DNA from: a virus
IMG/VR virus record: IMGVR_UViG_3300031566_000347
Span: 1 to 24,853 of that record
DNA: 24,853 nucleotides
Strand: one strand, 5' to 3'
The translations under genes and the position numbers were made by a program. The notes beneath the pieces were generated by a model. That model saw only the letters and a program-made list of their open reading frames with translations. It made no database searches and had not been told where the DNA came from. Each line of letters starts with the position of its first letter. The first letter of the stretch is position 1. Below, in pieces: positions 1 to 6,084 of the stretch.

Positions 1-5
1 CCACT

Positions 6-22
6 TTGACGCCCTGTACAAT
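6..22 (+). promoter_or_regulatory. Promoter-like TTGACG/TACAAT pair ahead of the terminase genes
   Basis: TTGACG (6-11) and TACAAT (17-22) lie in the 47-base leader before the first gene. The 5-base spacer is too short for ordinary sigma70 recognition (16-18), so this is not a standard promoter. It is listed because similar short-spaced pairs recur at 3073-3092 and, inverted, at 18504-18522. TACAAT alone could serve as a -10 element, with a start near 29 and a leader of about 20 bases. Confidence 0.25.
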
Positions 23-47
23 TTCAAAACCCGTGGGGGATTAGGAA

Positions 48-476
48 ATGACGCTACCAGGAAAGAAGCCCAACGAAGGCCAGCCGGTCCGGCACCGCAA
101 TGCGCCGCGGCACGACTGGACGGAGGTCGAGGACAAGCCGTTTGAGGACGCTCCGCCGCTATCGAAGGCGGGACCCAACGGGCGCCGGTGGCCGGCGCAG
201 ACGCGGCGCTGGTGGCATGCGGTTTCCACGATGCCGCACTGCATTCTCTGGACTGAGGCTGACTGGCAGTTTGCGCTCGATACCCTATTGCTCGCTGCGG
301 CCTTCCATAGTGGCGATATGAAGCAGGCGAATGAGCTGCGGCAGCGCGAGAAGATCATGGGCACGACGCTTGATGCCCGCCGCGACCTGCGCATCAAGTA
401 CGTCGAAGCGGCGGCGCAGACGGAGAAGCCGGCGCTAGTGGCTATTGAAAGCTACCGGAAGGAGGTCGAGGGATGA
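48..476 (+). CDS. terS: Terminase small subunit
   Basis: This 142-residue protein probably recognises phage DNA and recruits the large terminase to start packaging. The assignment rests on its resemblance to actinobacteriophage small terminases: a Trp-rich stretch (WPAQTRRWWHAVSTMPH, about residues 48-64), then LWTEADWQFALDTLLLAAAFHSG, then an arginine-rich end containing REKIMGTTLDARRDLRIKYV. That end resembles the helical oligomerisation region of the family. The ATG at 48 has a G-rich Shine-Dalgarno (35-40, GGGGGA) 7 bases upstream. The stop overlaps the next start (ATGA), and the large subunit lies two genes downstream, which supports the call. Family recognition is from memory of sequence patterns, not from a search. 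Confidence 0.82.
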   Translation: MTLPGKKPNEGQPVRHRNAPRHDWTEVEDKPFEDAPPLSKAGPNGRRWPAQTRRWWHAVSTMPHCILWTEADWQFALDTLLLAAAFHSGDMKQANELRQREKIMGTTLDARRDLRIKYVEAAAQTEKPALVAIESYRKEVEG

Positions 477-700
477 AGGAAGCCCTGCAATTCGAGCAGG
501 CTGACCTGTGGGCTATACCCATCATAGTAATTCTGTATGCTGGCCTTGCTTGGGCCTTCTTCGAACTTGGAAGCTACGAGATGACAGGGACGCGCGGCTG
601 GCGCCGGATACCGGCGGGCGCGAGACTGTCAGTGAAAATCCTACAGCGCAACTTCAAAAGATGGCTTGCCGAGATGGAGGCAAGGCGGAGGAAGCGATGA
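473..700 (+). CDS. Small single-pass membrane protein, unknown function
   Basis: A 75-residue protein not recognised as a known family. Residues about 12-32 (LWAIPIIVILYAGLAWAFF) form one hydrophobic helix, followed by a strongly basic C-terminus ending MEARRRKR. This suggests an inner-membrane anchor with a cytoplasmic positive tail. The start is well supported: AAGGAGGT at 459-466, a full anti-SD match, lies 6 bases before the ATG, and the ATG overlaps the small-terminase stop as ATGA. The stop likewise overlaps the next gene's ATG at 697. It is translationally coupled on both sides, so it is probably real, but nothing shows its role; membrane genes between terminase subunits are not part of the packaging machinery as usually known. 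Confidence 0.7.
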   Translation: MKEALQFEQADLWAIPIIVILYAGLAWAFFELGSYEMTGTRGWRRIPAGARLSVKILQRNFKRWLAEMEARRRKR

Positions 701-1266
701 AGAACCCGTTCAGGCGACGCAGGCCCCCACCGCCCATGACGAGAGAGAACGCCCTGCTGAGTATCCGGAGGGACTTTGGCCCCGTAGATTACTTGACCGA
801 TGGGCAACTGGAATGCGCCGTACTTAGCGCAGCAGGGCTGAGGGAACCATTGAGGGCGCCTGAGCGAGCGCCGATGAGGGGCTACGACGAAGGGGAATGG
901 CAGATTCAGTTAGGCACACAAGTCCGCGACGTGTTTGGCGCTCCGGCCAGGGTGAGGGACATGCGGTTCTATCGCCGGCCGGACCAGGGGAACTTCGAGC
1001 TGCTACTGGAGGTGGAATTCGAGAACGGCATTCGCCATTGGGATGTGTACTATCACTTCTTGCCGGACGACGCAGATGCCTCCAACTTCATCAAGCCCTG
1101 GAAGGGGGGCCGCAGGATGACTCACTGGCATCTAGGCGGCGATTCCTGCGTCGCACATGCTGCCTTGGACTCAGTAATCGAGATGACCGCCCGAGCCCTT
1201 GAACTGTACTGGGGGGATGAACGTGACCTCTGGTGGGCATGGTTTGAATGGATCGATGGTGACTGA
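697..1266 (+). CDS. Hypothetical protein between terminase subunits
   Basis: A 189-residue protein that I do not recognise. The ATG at 697 is chosen because it has GGAGGAAG just upstream and overlaps the previous stop as ATGA; an upstream in-frame ATG at 508 would lie wholly inside the previous gene. The N-terminus is basic and proline-rich (KNPFRRRRPPPPM). The centre is rich in acidic and aromatic residues (ELLLEVEFENGIRHWDVYYHF), consistent with a small alpha/beta fold. The C-terminus is Trp-rich (LWWAWFEWIDGD). No catalytic motif is evident. It overlaps the start of the large terminase by 11 bases, suggesting coupled translation. Confidence 0.65.
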   Translation: MKNPFRRRRPPPPMTRENALLSIRRDFGPVDYLTDGQLECAVLSAAGLREPLRAPERAPMRGYDEGEWQIQLGTQVRDVFGAPARVRDMRFYRRPDQGNFELLLEVEFENGIRHWDVYYHFLPDDADASNFIKPWKGGRRMTHWHLGGDSCVAHAALDSVIEMTARALELYWGDERDLWWAWFEWIDGD

Positions 1267-2884
1267 AGTAACAAGCGCCCCCGTCATCTTCGGCCCGACC
1301 TGGCGGCGCGACAAGCGCGGGCGCTTCATCCTGCCGAAGCACACCCTCGGCTGGGACATACTCGGCTGGACGGCGGAATACCTGCTGCAGCCAGACGGAC
1401 CGAAGGCCGGCGAACCGTGGCACTTCACGCCCGAACAAAGCAGATTCCTTCTGTGGTGGTACGGTATCAACGAGCAGGGGGGCTTTATCTATCGCTCCGG
1501 GATGCTGCGCCGCATGAAGGGCTGGGGCAAGGACCCGCTCGCCGCCGCCATCTCTGCCGTTGAGTTCGTCGGACCCTGCCGCTTCGATCACTGGGAAGAC
1601 GGGAAGCCGGTCGGCCACCCCCATTATGCCGCCTGGATTCAGGCCGCCGCCGTCAGCCGTGACCAAACGCGCAACCTCATGACGATCTTCCCCGCCATGC
1701 TGTCCCGGAAGGCGATCAACGAATACGGCATGGACATTGGCAAGGAGATCATCTACGCGGGCGGCGGGCGCCAGCGCATCGAGGCCGTGACGAGCTCGCC
1801 GCGTGCGCTGGAAGGCGGTCGCGCGACCTTTGTTGTGAAGGACGAGACCCATCAGTGGATCGGCTCGAACGAAGGGCACGAGATGAGCAAGGTGATCGCC
1901 CGTAACGTGGCGAAGTCCCGCGACGGCTCCTCGCGCGTACTGGCGATTTCCAACGCGCACGCGCCGGGCGAGAACTCGGACGCGCAGAAGGACTACGAGA
2001 CGGCGCAGAAGATCGCGCAGACCGGCGAATCATCCGATTTCCTCTATGACTCGCTGGAAGCACCGGAAGGCATAGACCTTGACGACGACGCCTCCGTGAT
2101 GGCGGGGCTGCTGGGCGCCCGGGGTGATTCCGAGTGGGTCAGTCCTGAGCGCCTGCTGGCCGAGATCCGCGACCCGCGGACATCGTCCGCGATGGCGCGG
2201 CGCTTCTACCTCAACCAGATCGTCGCCGAAGAGGACAAGCCGTTCGACTACGAGCAATGGCTGACGCTGGCGAAACCCGGCCACGTCGTGCCCGACGGTG
2301 CTCTCATAACGCTCGGCTTCGACGGCTCGACGAAGCGCGACCATACCGCGCTGATCGGGACAGAGATCGGGACCGGCCATCAGTGGGTTGTGGGCTACTG
2401 GGAACCGCGCGAAACCGAGGGCGGCGACACAGAGATCAATTTCCTTGAGGTCGATGAGACCATAACCCTCGCGTTCAAGCGATGGAAGGTGTGGCGCCTG
2501 AATGCCGACCCGTACTACTGGCGCGACATGGTAGGTTGGTGGGCGGGCCGTTACGGCGCTGAGGTCGTCGTGAGCTGGTCCACGACCATCTATCGCAAGA
2601 TGGCGGGCTCCCTGCTGGCCTATCGCAACGCGATCCAGACGGGCGCCCTGACGCACGACGGGGATGCTCGCTTTGCCGCCTGCATCCAGAACGGGCACAA
2701 GCAGATGCGGGAGTTCACCGATGACGATGGCAACCGCATGTGGACGATTCAGAAGGAGCGCCCCGACTCGCCGTTGAAGATCGATGCGGCGATGGCGGGC
2801 TGTCTGTCCTGGGAGGCATACACGGCGGCGATAGCGGCCGGCGTGAGTACGGAGTCGGCGAAAGTCGGCATGATGCTGGTATAG
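1256..2884 (+). CDS. terL: Terminase large subunit (ATPase and nuclease)
   Basis: This 542-residue motor protein pumps DNA into the procapsid and cuts it. The ATPase domain shows a degenerate Walker A segment (RRMKGWGKDPLA, residues 85-96), with Asp where Ser/Thr is usual; I recall this variant as common in actinophage terminases. A Walker B-like strand with the catalytic pair D196-E197 follows (VVKDETH), then a coupling motif (VLAISNAH, 228-235). The RNase H-like nuclease domain has Asp candidates at D356 (LGFDGS), D418 (NADPYYW) and D510 (LKIDAAMAG). Three in-frame starts exist: TTG 1199, ATG 1217 and ATG 1256. ATG 1256 is preferred because it overlaps the upstream gene by only 11 bases; 1217 has a G-run directly abutting it and is the main alternative. 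Confidence 0.93.
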   Translation: MVTEVTSAPVIFGPTWRRDKRGRFILPKHTLGWDILGWTAEYLLQPDGPKAGEPWHFTPEQSRFLLWWYGINEQGGFIYRSGMLRRMKGWGKDPLAAAISAVEFVGPCRFDHWEDGKPVGHPHYAAWIQAAAVSRDQTRNLMTIFPAMLSRKAINEYGMDIGKEIIYAGGGRQRIEAVTSSPRALEGGRATFVVKDETHQWIGSNEGHEMSKVIARNVAKSRDGSSRVLAISNAHAPGENSDAQKDYETAQKIAQTGESSDFLYDSLEAPEGIDLDDDASVMAGLLGARGDSEWVSPERLLAEIRDPRTSSAMARRFYLNQIVAEEDKPFDYEQWLTLAKPGHVVPDGALITLGFDGSTKRDHTALIGTEIGTGHQWVVGYWEPRETEGGDTEINFLEVDETITLAFKRWKVWRLNADPYYWRDMVGWWAGRYGAEVVVSWSTTIYRKMAGSLLAYRNAIQTGALTHDGDARFAACIQNGHKQMREFTDDDGNRMWTIQKERPDSPLKIDAAMAGCLSWEAYTAAIAAGVSTESAKVGMMLV

Positions 2885-2893
2885 GAGGAAGAC

Positions 2894-3058
2894 GTGACAA
2901 AGGAACGTGTCGTAGCGTCTAGTCGGGGGTGCCTGTTCGAGTATTGTTCGTATAGCACGAACATGCATTGGCCCTGGCTGACTAATCTACTGTGGGCGTG
3001 GCATTGGCTGTGGTGTCGCTGGGCCCGCCACGACTATCCATCGGGGTTTCCGCGATGA
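2894..3058 (+). CDS. Trp/Cys-rich small protein, GTG start
   Basis: A 54-residue reading frame starting with GTG, not recognised. AGGAGG (2883-2888), overlapping the terminase stop, sits 5 bases before the GTG. The stop overlaps the next ATG as ATGA (3055-3058). These two features make translation likely despite the small size. The peptide contains CLFEYCSY, then a dense aromatic stretch (MHWPWLTNLLWAWHWLWCRW) with eight Trp residues, then a short basic end. The aromatic stretch could be an interfacial or membrane-associated helix. Function unknown. Confidence 0.55.
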   Translation: MTKERVVASSRGCLFEYCSYSTNMHWPWLTNLLWAWHWLWCRWARHDYPSGFPR

Positions 3059-3234
3059 TCCGCTTACCCGTGTTGACACTTTGGCGTATAATAGAGATGA
3101 TGATTGACGCCGACGACCGCAAGGTACTCGGGCAGTGGTTCGTTCTGCTTGTCGCTGCCATCATCGTCCTCATCGTGGCGGCCGGCGCCCTCGGCTTTGC
3201 CCTCTCCATCTTCGAGGCCACAAGGAGGCTGTAG
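3055..3234 (+). CDS. Small single-pass membrane protein
   Basis: A 59-residue protein with one strong transmembrane helix (WFVLLVAAIIVLIVAAGAL, about residues 28-46) and a short basic C-terminus (EATRRL). The ATG at 3055 overlaps the preceding stop as ATGA, favouring coupled translation, although its own Shine-Dalgarno is weak. Alternative starts at 3097 and 3100 (MMIDADDRK) would give a 45/44-residue protein. A TATAAT at 3087-3092 just ahead of them could allow a separate, nearly leaderless message. I do not recognise the family; a holin role is conceivable for a tiny one-TM phage protein, but its place between terminase and portal gives no support. Confidence 0.6.
   Translation: MIRLPVLTLWRIIEMMIDADDRKVLGQWFVLLVAAIIVLIVAAGALGFALSIFEATRRL
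3073..3092 (+). promoter_or_regulatory. TTGACA/TATAAT pair with 8-base spacer
   Basis: Perfect consensus hexamers TTGACA (3073-3078) and TATAAT (3087-3092) are separated by only 8 bases, so they cannot act together as a normal sigma70 promoter. The TATAAT could work alone as a -10 box. It would place the start near 3099, at the alternative ATG codons 3097/3100, as in leaderless messages. The pair lies inside the coding region of the small membrane gene. Confidence 0.3.
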
Positions 3235-3459
3235 ATGCTTACTCGCCTTCGTCGTTGGTGGCGTACCTACCAGAATCTGCGCTGGTTTCGCCGAACCTAT
3301 GGCTGCAATCCTGCAGAACGCCTAGCCTACAGCCGACCCGCACCTACATGCGATCTCTGTGGTCGCCCATACGATGAGTGCAGGTCGGTTGCGCGCTGCT
3401 ATATGGAGCAACTGGCCAAGGCGGAACTCGCTGGACGAGAAGAAATTAGGAGACTCTAA
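3235..3459 (+). CDS. Cys-rich small basic protein, possible zinc-binding
   Basis: A 74-residue protein, not assigned to a named family. The N-terminus is very basic and Trp-rich (LTRLRRWWRTYQNLRWFRRTYG). The middle contains C24, C39, C42, C49 and C55, with TCDLCGRPYDEC resembling a small zinc-binding knuckle; the C-terminus is a charged helix. The start directly follows the previous stop, with AAGGAGG 6 bases upstream, so translation is well supported. It lies immediately before the portal gene. Nucleic-acid or protein binding is a guess from the basic residues and Cys spacing only. Confidence 0.6.
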   Translation: MLTRLRRWWRTYQNLRWFRRTYGCNPAERLAYSRPAPTCDLCGRPYDECRSVARCYMEQLAKAELAGREEIRRL

Positions 3460-3460
3460 C

Positions 3461-4990
3461 ATGGGACTCATCGCCAAGACCCTCCCCGTTCCCTTCGCAG
3501 CCCGTAACGTCGCCCCCATCATGACGCCCTCCTCCTTCACCAGCAGCCTGTCGCCGCTGGCCAGCAATTATCTCGGTCACTCCAGCGCCTACATGCGGAA
3601 CGAGATCGTCTTCGCGGCGATCGAGATGCTGGCGACGTCGGCGGGCGAGCCGCACATCATGGGTATGCGTTGGCAGCGCTCCAGCCCGCAGATACGCGGC
3701 GAGGTCCGCAACCTCTGGGCAGCCGGGGTGCCCTACTACCAGGTGCCAAGCCGCCTCATTCGGAACGGCTTCATCAAGGAGGTGCCCGAGCATCCCCTGG
3801 TTCACCTGCTGAACAATCCCAACCCCTTCATGAGCCGCGGCCAGCTCTGGGGCACAATCGTCATGGACCTGAAACTGGCCGGCAACGCCTACATCCTGAA
3901 AGCGCGCGGGCCGCTCGGGAACACCGCGGAACTCTGGCGGCTCCGGCCCGATAGGGTGCGCATCATACCGTCGGCGACAAACTACATCGAGGGTTACGAG
4001 TACAACGTAGGGCGCGATAAGATCGTCTACCCCGCCGCCGACATCATGCACTTCAAGACGCGGCACCCACTTGATGAGTACTATGGGATGCCGCCGCTGA
4101 TGGTGATTGCGGGACGCGTCGCCATCGACGATTACATGAAGAACTTCCTCAAGACGTTCTTCGAGCGCGGCGGCGCCGGCATGGGCGGCGTGCTGACGGT
4201 CAACAAGGAACTTAACCAGGCCCAGCGGGATGAGATCCGCGGCCTGTTGAAGAGCCGGACGGCCGGGCCCGCCAACTGGCACGAGACACTGGTGCTGGAC
4301 AATACGGACTCGACATACAATCAGATGGGCCTGAACCGCGGCCTGCGCGACGCGCTCCCGAAGGAACTCGACGCCGTCTCGGAGGCGCGGATCGCGATGG
4401 CGTTCGGCATCCCGGGGTCGATACTGGGCCTGCTCATCGGTTACGAGTCCTCGAGTTACGCCAACAAGCGGCAGGACTGGCAGGTCTTCTGGGACCTGAC
4501 CATGACGCCGCTCCTGTCCGACCTCGATGACGTACTGAACCTGTCGATTGTGAAGGATTTCGCCGGCATAGATGAAGTCGCGTTCGACCTGAGCGACATT
4601 CGCGCGCTCCAGGAAGACGTAGACAAGATGCAAAAGCGCGAGCGGGAGAACTTCCTGGCGGGCGGCGCGACCTGGCCTGAATACCGCGAGTACTTGGGGC
4701 GCGACCCGGACGCGGGCGGCTATGTCGTGCTGCCGGCGAACATGCAGATCGTTTCAGTGAAGACGTTGAACGGCGAAGAGCCCTTGCCCCTACCTCCCGC
4801 ACTACCATCGGGCGAGACGGTGGTGGAGGCGTTGCGGGCCACGTTCACGCCGCCGACATTGATGCTACCAGCGGCGCAGAACGTCACCGATGAGGTGCGG
4901 CACGAATGCGGGCGCTTGGTGGCGCGTGATGTGGAGGGGAACCCCGAGTTATTCTGCGGCAAGTGCAATATGAAGTTCAGGCCGCATTAG
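3461..4990 (+). CDS. Portal protein (HK97 type)
   Basis: The 509-residue portal forms the dodecameric ring at one capsid vertex through which DNA enters and leaves. Family-like segments include AYMRNEIVFAAIEMLATSAG near the N-terminus, HPLVHLLNNPNPFMSRGQLW, GNAYILKARG, ELWRLRPDRVRIIP, and the helical region with RDALPKELDAVSEARIAMAFGIP. The start at 3461 has AGGAG 8 bases upstream; a longer in-frame opening from 3359 lies inside the preceding gene and is rejected. The final 30 residues carry H481, C483, C499 and C502 (RHECGR and FCGKC), a possible zinc site appended to the usual fold. A promoter and candidate small RNA gene follow the stop. Confidence 0.92.
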   Translation: MGLIAKTLPVPFAARNVAPIMTPSSFTSSLSPLASNYLGHSSAYMRNEIVFAAIEMLATSAGEPHIMGMRWQRSSPQIRGEVRNLWAAGVPYYQVPSRLIRNGFIKEVPEHPLVHLLNNPNPFMSRGQLWGTIVMDLKLAGNAYILKARGPLGNTAELWRLRPDRVRIIPSATNYIEGYEYNVGRDKIVYPAADIMHFKTRHPLDEYYGMPPLMVIAGRVAIDDYMKNFLKTFFERGGAGMGGVLTVNKELNQAQRDEIRGLLKSRTAGPANWHETLVLDNTDSTYNQMGLNRGLRDALPKELDAVSEARIAMAFGIPGSILGLLIGYESSSYANKRQDWQVFWDLTMTPLLSDLDDVLNLSIVKDFAGIDEVAFDLSDIRALQEDVDKMQKRERENFLAGGATWPEYREYLGRDPDAGGYVVLPANMQIVSVKTLNGEEPLPLPPALPSGETVVEALRATFTPPTLMLPAAQNVTDEVRHECGRLVARDVEGNPELFCGKCNMKFRPH

Positions 4991-4998
4991 GGATGCAC

Positions 4999-5026
4999 TT
5001 GACAGGCCATAGAACAAGCGTATAAT
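4999..5026 (+). promoter_or_regulatory. Near-consensus sigma70 promoter
   Basis: TTGACA (4999-5004) and TATAAT (5021-5026) match both consensus hexamers exactly with a 16-base spacer, in the gap after the portal gene. The predicted start is about 5033. It reads towards the protease and capsid genes, but a terminator at 5092-5115 comes first. Confidence 0.8.
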
Positions 5027-5032
5027 TAACTT

Positions 5033-5115
5033 AGCAATTAGTTCGACGCTCCGCGCAGCCTAGCGCAGCCAGAAGCGTCTCTTAGCGGGCCAAGCGCCCC
5101 TGAGGGCGCTTTTTT
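5033..5115 (+). ncRNA. Candidate small RNA of about 83 nt
   Basis: The stretch between a consensus promoter and a rho-independent terminator holds no ATG-initiated frame, so the transcript is likely non-coding. It can fold: GACGCT (5045-5050) pairs with AGCGTC (5074-5079). Inside is GCGC-AGCCTA-GCGC (5053-5066), and GCGCAGCC occurs twice (5053-5060 and 5063-5070). The 3' end is the terminator hairpin. No known RNA family was recognised. Alternatives are a leader with an attenuator controlling the protease-capsid genes, or a regulated promoter with no separate RNA function. Confidence 0.5.
5092..5115 (+). terminator. Rho-independent terminator
   Basis: AAGCGCCC (5092-5099) pairs perfectly with GGGCGCTT (5104-5111) around a CTGA loop, and the T-run at 5110-5115 follows (then CTTT). 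It lies 22 bases before the protease start, about 85 bases from the promoter at 4999. It would end the short transcript or act as an attenuator before the head genes. Confidence 0.85.
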
Positions 5116-5136
5116 CTTTGCCCGGAGATTGAGCCT

Positions 5137-6084
5137 ATGCCACTACCGAAGCCGAGAAAAGACGAAACCCGAGGTGCGTTCGTCGGTCGCTGCATGAGCG
5201 AGATGGCGGAGGAATACCCAGAGAAGGACCAACGTGCCGCCATTTGTTACAGGCAGTGGCGAGAATCCAAAGGTGAATCTGACATGGGATCCTGGTACGA
5301 AATCCGTGATGCGGTTGGCGATACCGTCGAGGTTCTGCTCTACGACGAGATCGGTTCGTGGGGCATATCGGCGAAGGACTTCGTCGACCAGCTTCAGGCC
5401 GTCAAGGCCAAGACAATCAATGTCCGCGTGAACTCCCCCGGTGGCGATGTCTTCGACGGCGTCGCCATCTACAACGCCCTGAAGAACCACCCTGCCGCCG
5501 TCCATGTGGTCGTTGATGGCGTGGCGCTTTCCAGCGCCTCCTTCATCACCCAGGCTGCCGACACCGTCCTGATGGGGATGGGTTCGACCATGATGATTCA
5601 CGAACCCGCCGGCATGGTCATGGGCGACGCCTCGGACATGGACAAGATGGCCGAGGTGCTGAACAAGATGGGCGACACCATCGCGGCCTTCTATGCCGCC
5701 CGCGCCGGCGGCGACGAACCGCTCTGGCGGGCCCGAATGCGCCTGGAGTCCTGGTATCGGGCGCAGGAGGCCGTCGACATCGGCCTGGCGGATGGCGTAG
5801 TAGGCGGCAAGACCGAGAACCGCGCCGGCATCTTCAACCTGGCACGCTTCAAGAATGTGCCGGAGTGGGTGCCACAGGCCGCCCCTGCCCCCGTTCCAGT
5901 GGAAGTAGAGACAGAACCACCGGAACCGGAACCCTCGCCCATTGCGGAAGCGCTGCGTGAGGGCGTTCGAGAGGTCGTCAGAAATCCAGGAGAAATAGCA
6001 CGCACCGCCGCCTCTTCGCTGTCGGCCCTCCGAGAAGGCGTTGAAGAGGTGGTCAAGCATACCAACGAGGAGAAGACAGGATGA
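5137..6084 (+). CDS. ClpP-type head maturation protease
   Basis: A 315-residue serine protease (S14/ClpP family) expected to process the capsid precursor. Visible motifs are INVRVNSPGGDVFDGVAIYNAL (about 94-115), the nucleophile region DGVALSSASF with S132 the likely catalytic Ser, and MMIHEP with H155. Before it, residues 1-49 form a separate module (KDETRGAFVGRCMSEM and DQRAAICYRQW) of a type seen next to or fused with phage proteases. An internal ATG at 5284 with AAAGGTG upstream could yield the protease domain alone. The acidic, proline-rich C-terminus ends with two similar helices (ALREGVREVVR and ALREGVEEVVK), perhaps a scaffold-like extension. The stop overlaps the capsid start (ATGA). 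Confidence 0.88.
   Translation: MPLPKPRKDETRGAFVGRCMSEMAEEYPEKDQRAAICYRQWRESKGESDMGSWYEIRDAVGDTVEVLLYDEIGSWGISAKDFVDQLQAVKAKTINVRVNSPGGDVFDGVAIYNALKNHPAAVHVVVDGVALSSASFITQAADTVLMGMGSTMMIHEPAGMVMGDASDMDKMAEVLNKMGDTIAAFYAARAGGDEPLWRARMRLESWYRAQEAVDIGLADGVVGGKTENRAGIFNLARFKNVPEWVPQAAPAPVPVEVETEPPEPEPSPIAEALREGVREVVRNPGEIARTAASSLSALREGVEEVVKHTNEEKTG

Noticed and set aside
1199-1256. TTG start giving a 561-residue large terminase
   Set aside because: No suitably spaced ribosome site, 68-base overlap with the upstream gene, and an N-terminal extension unlike relatives; ATG 1256 (or 1217) is better.
1091-1960. Long minus-strand frame of 289 residues opposite the terminase
   Set aside because: Antisense shadow of a clear coding frame in GC-rich DNA; no Shine-Dalgarno and composition rich in Arg, Pro, Gly and His.
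2030-2968. Minus-strand frame of 312 residues
   Set aside because: Mirror of the large terminase coding frame; no recognisable domain and no independent signals.
3446-4633. Minus-strand frame of 395 residues
   Set aside because: Mirror of the portal gene; typical of third-position GC bias rather than a gene.
5041-5058. GTTCGA-containing stretch resembling a tRNA T-loop
   Set aside because: Flanking bases cannot form the 5-bp T-stem, and no acceptor, D or anticodon arms are present.
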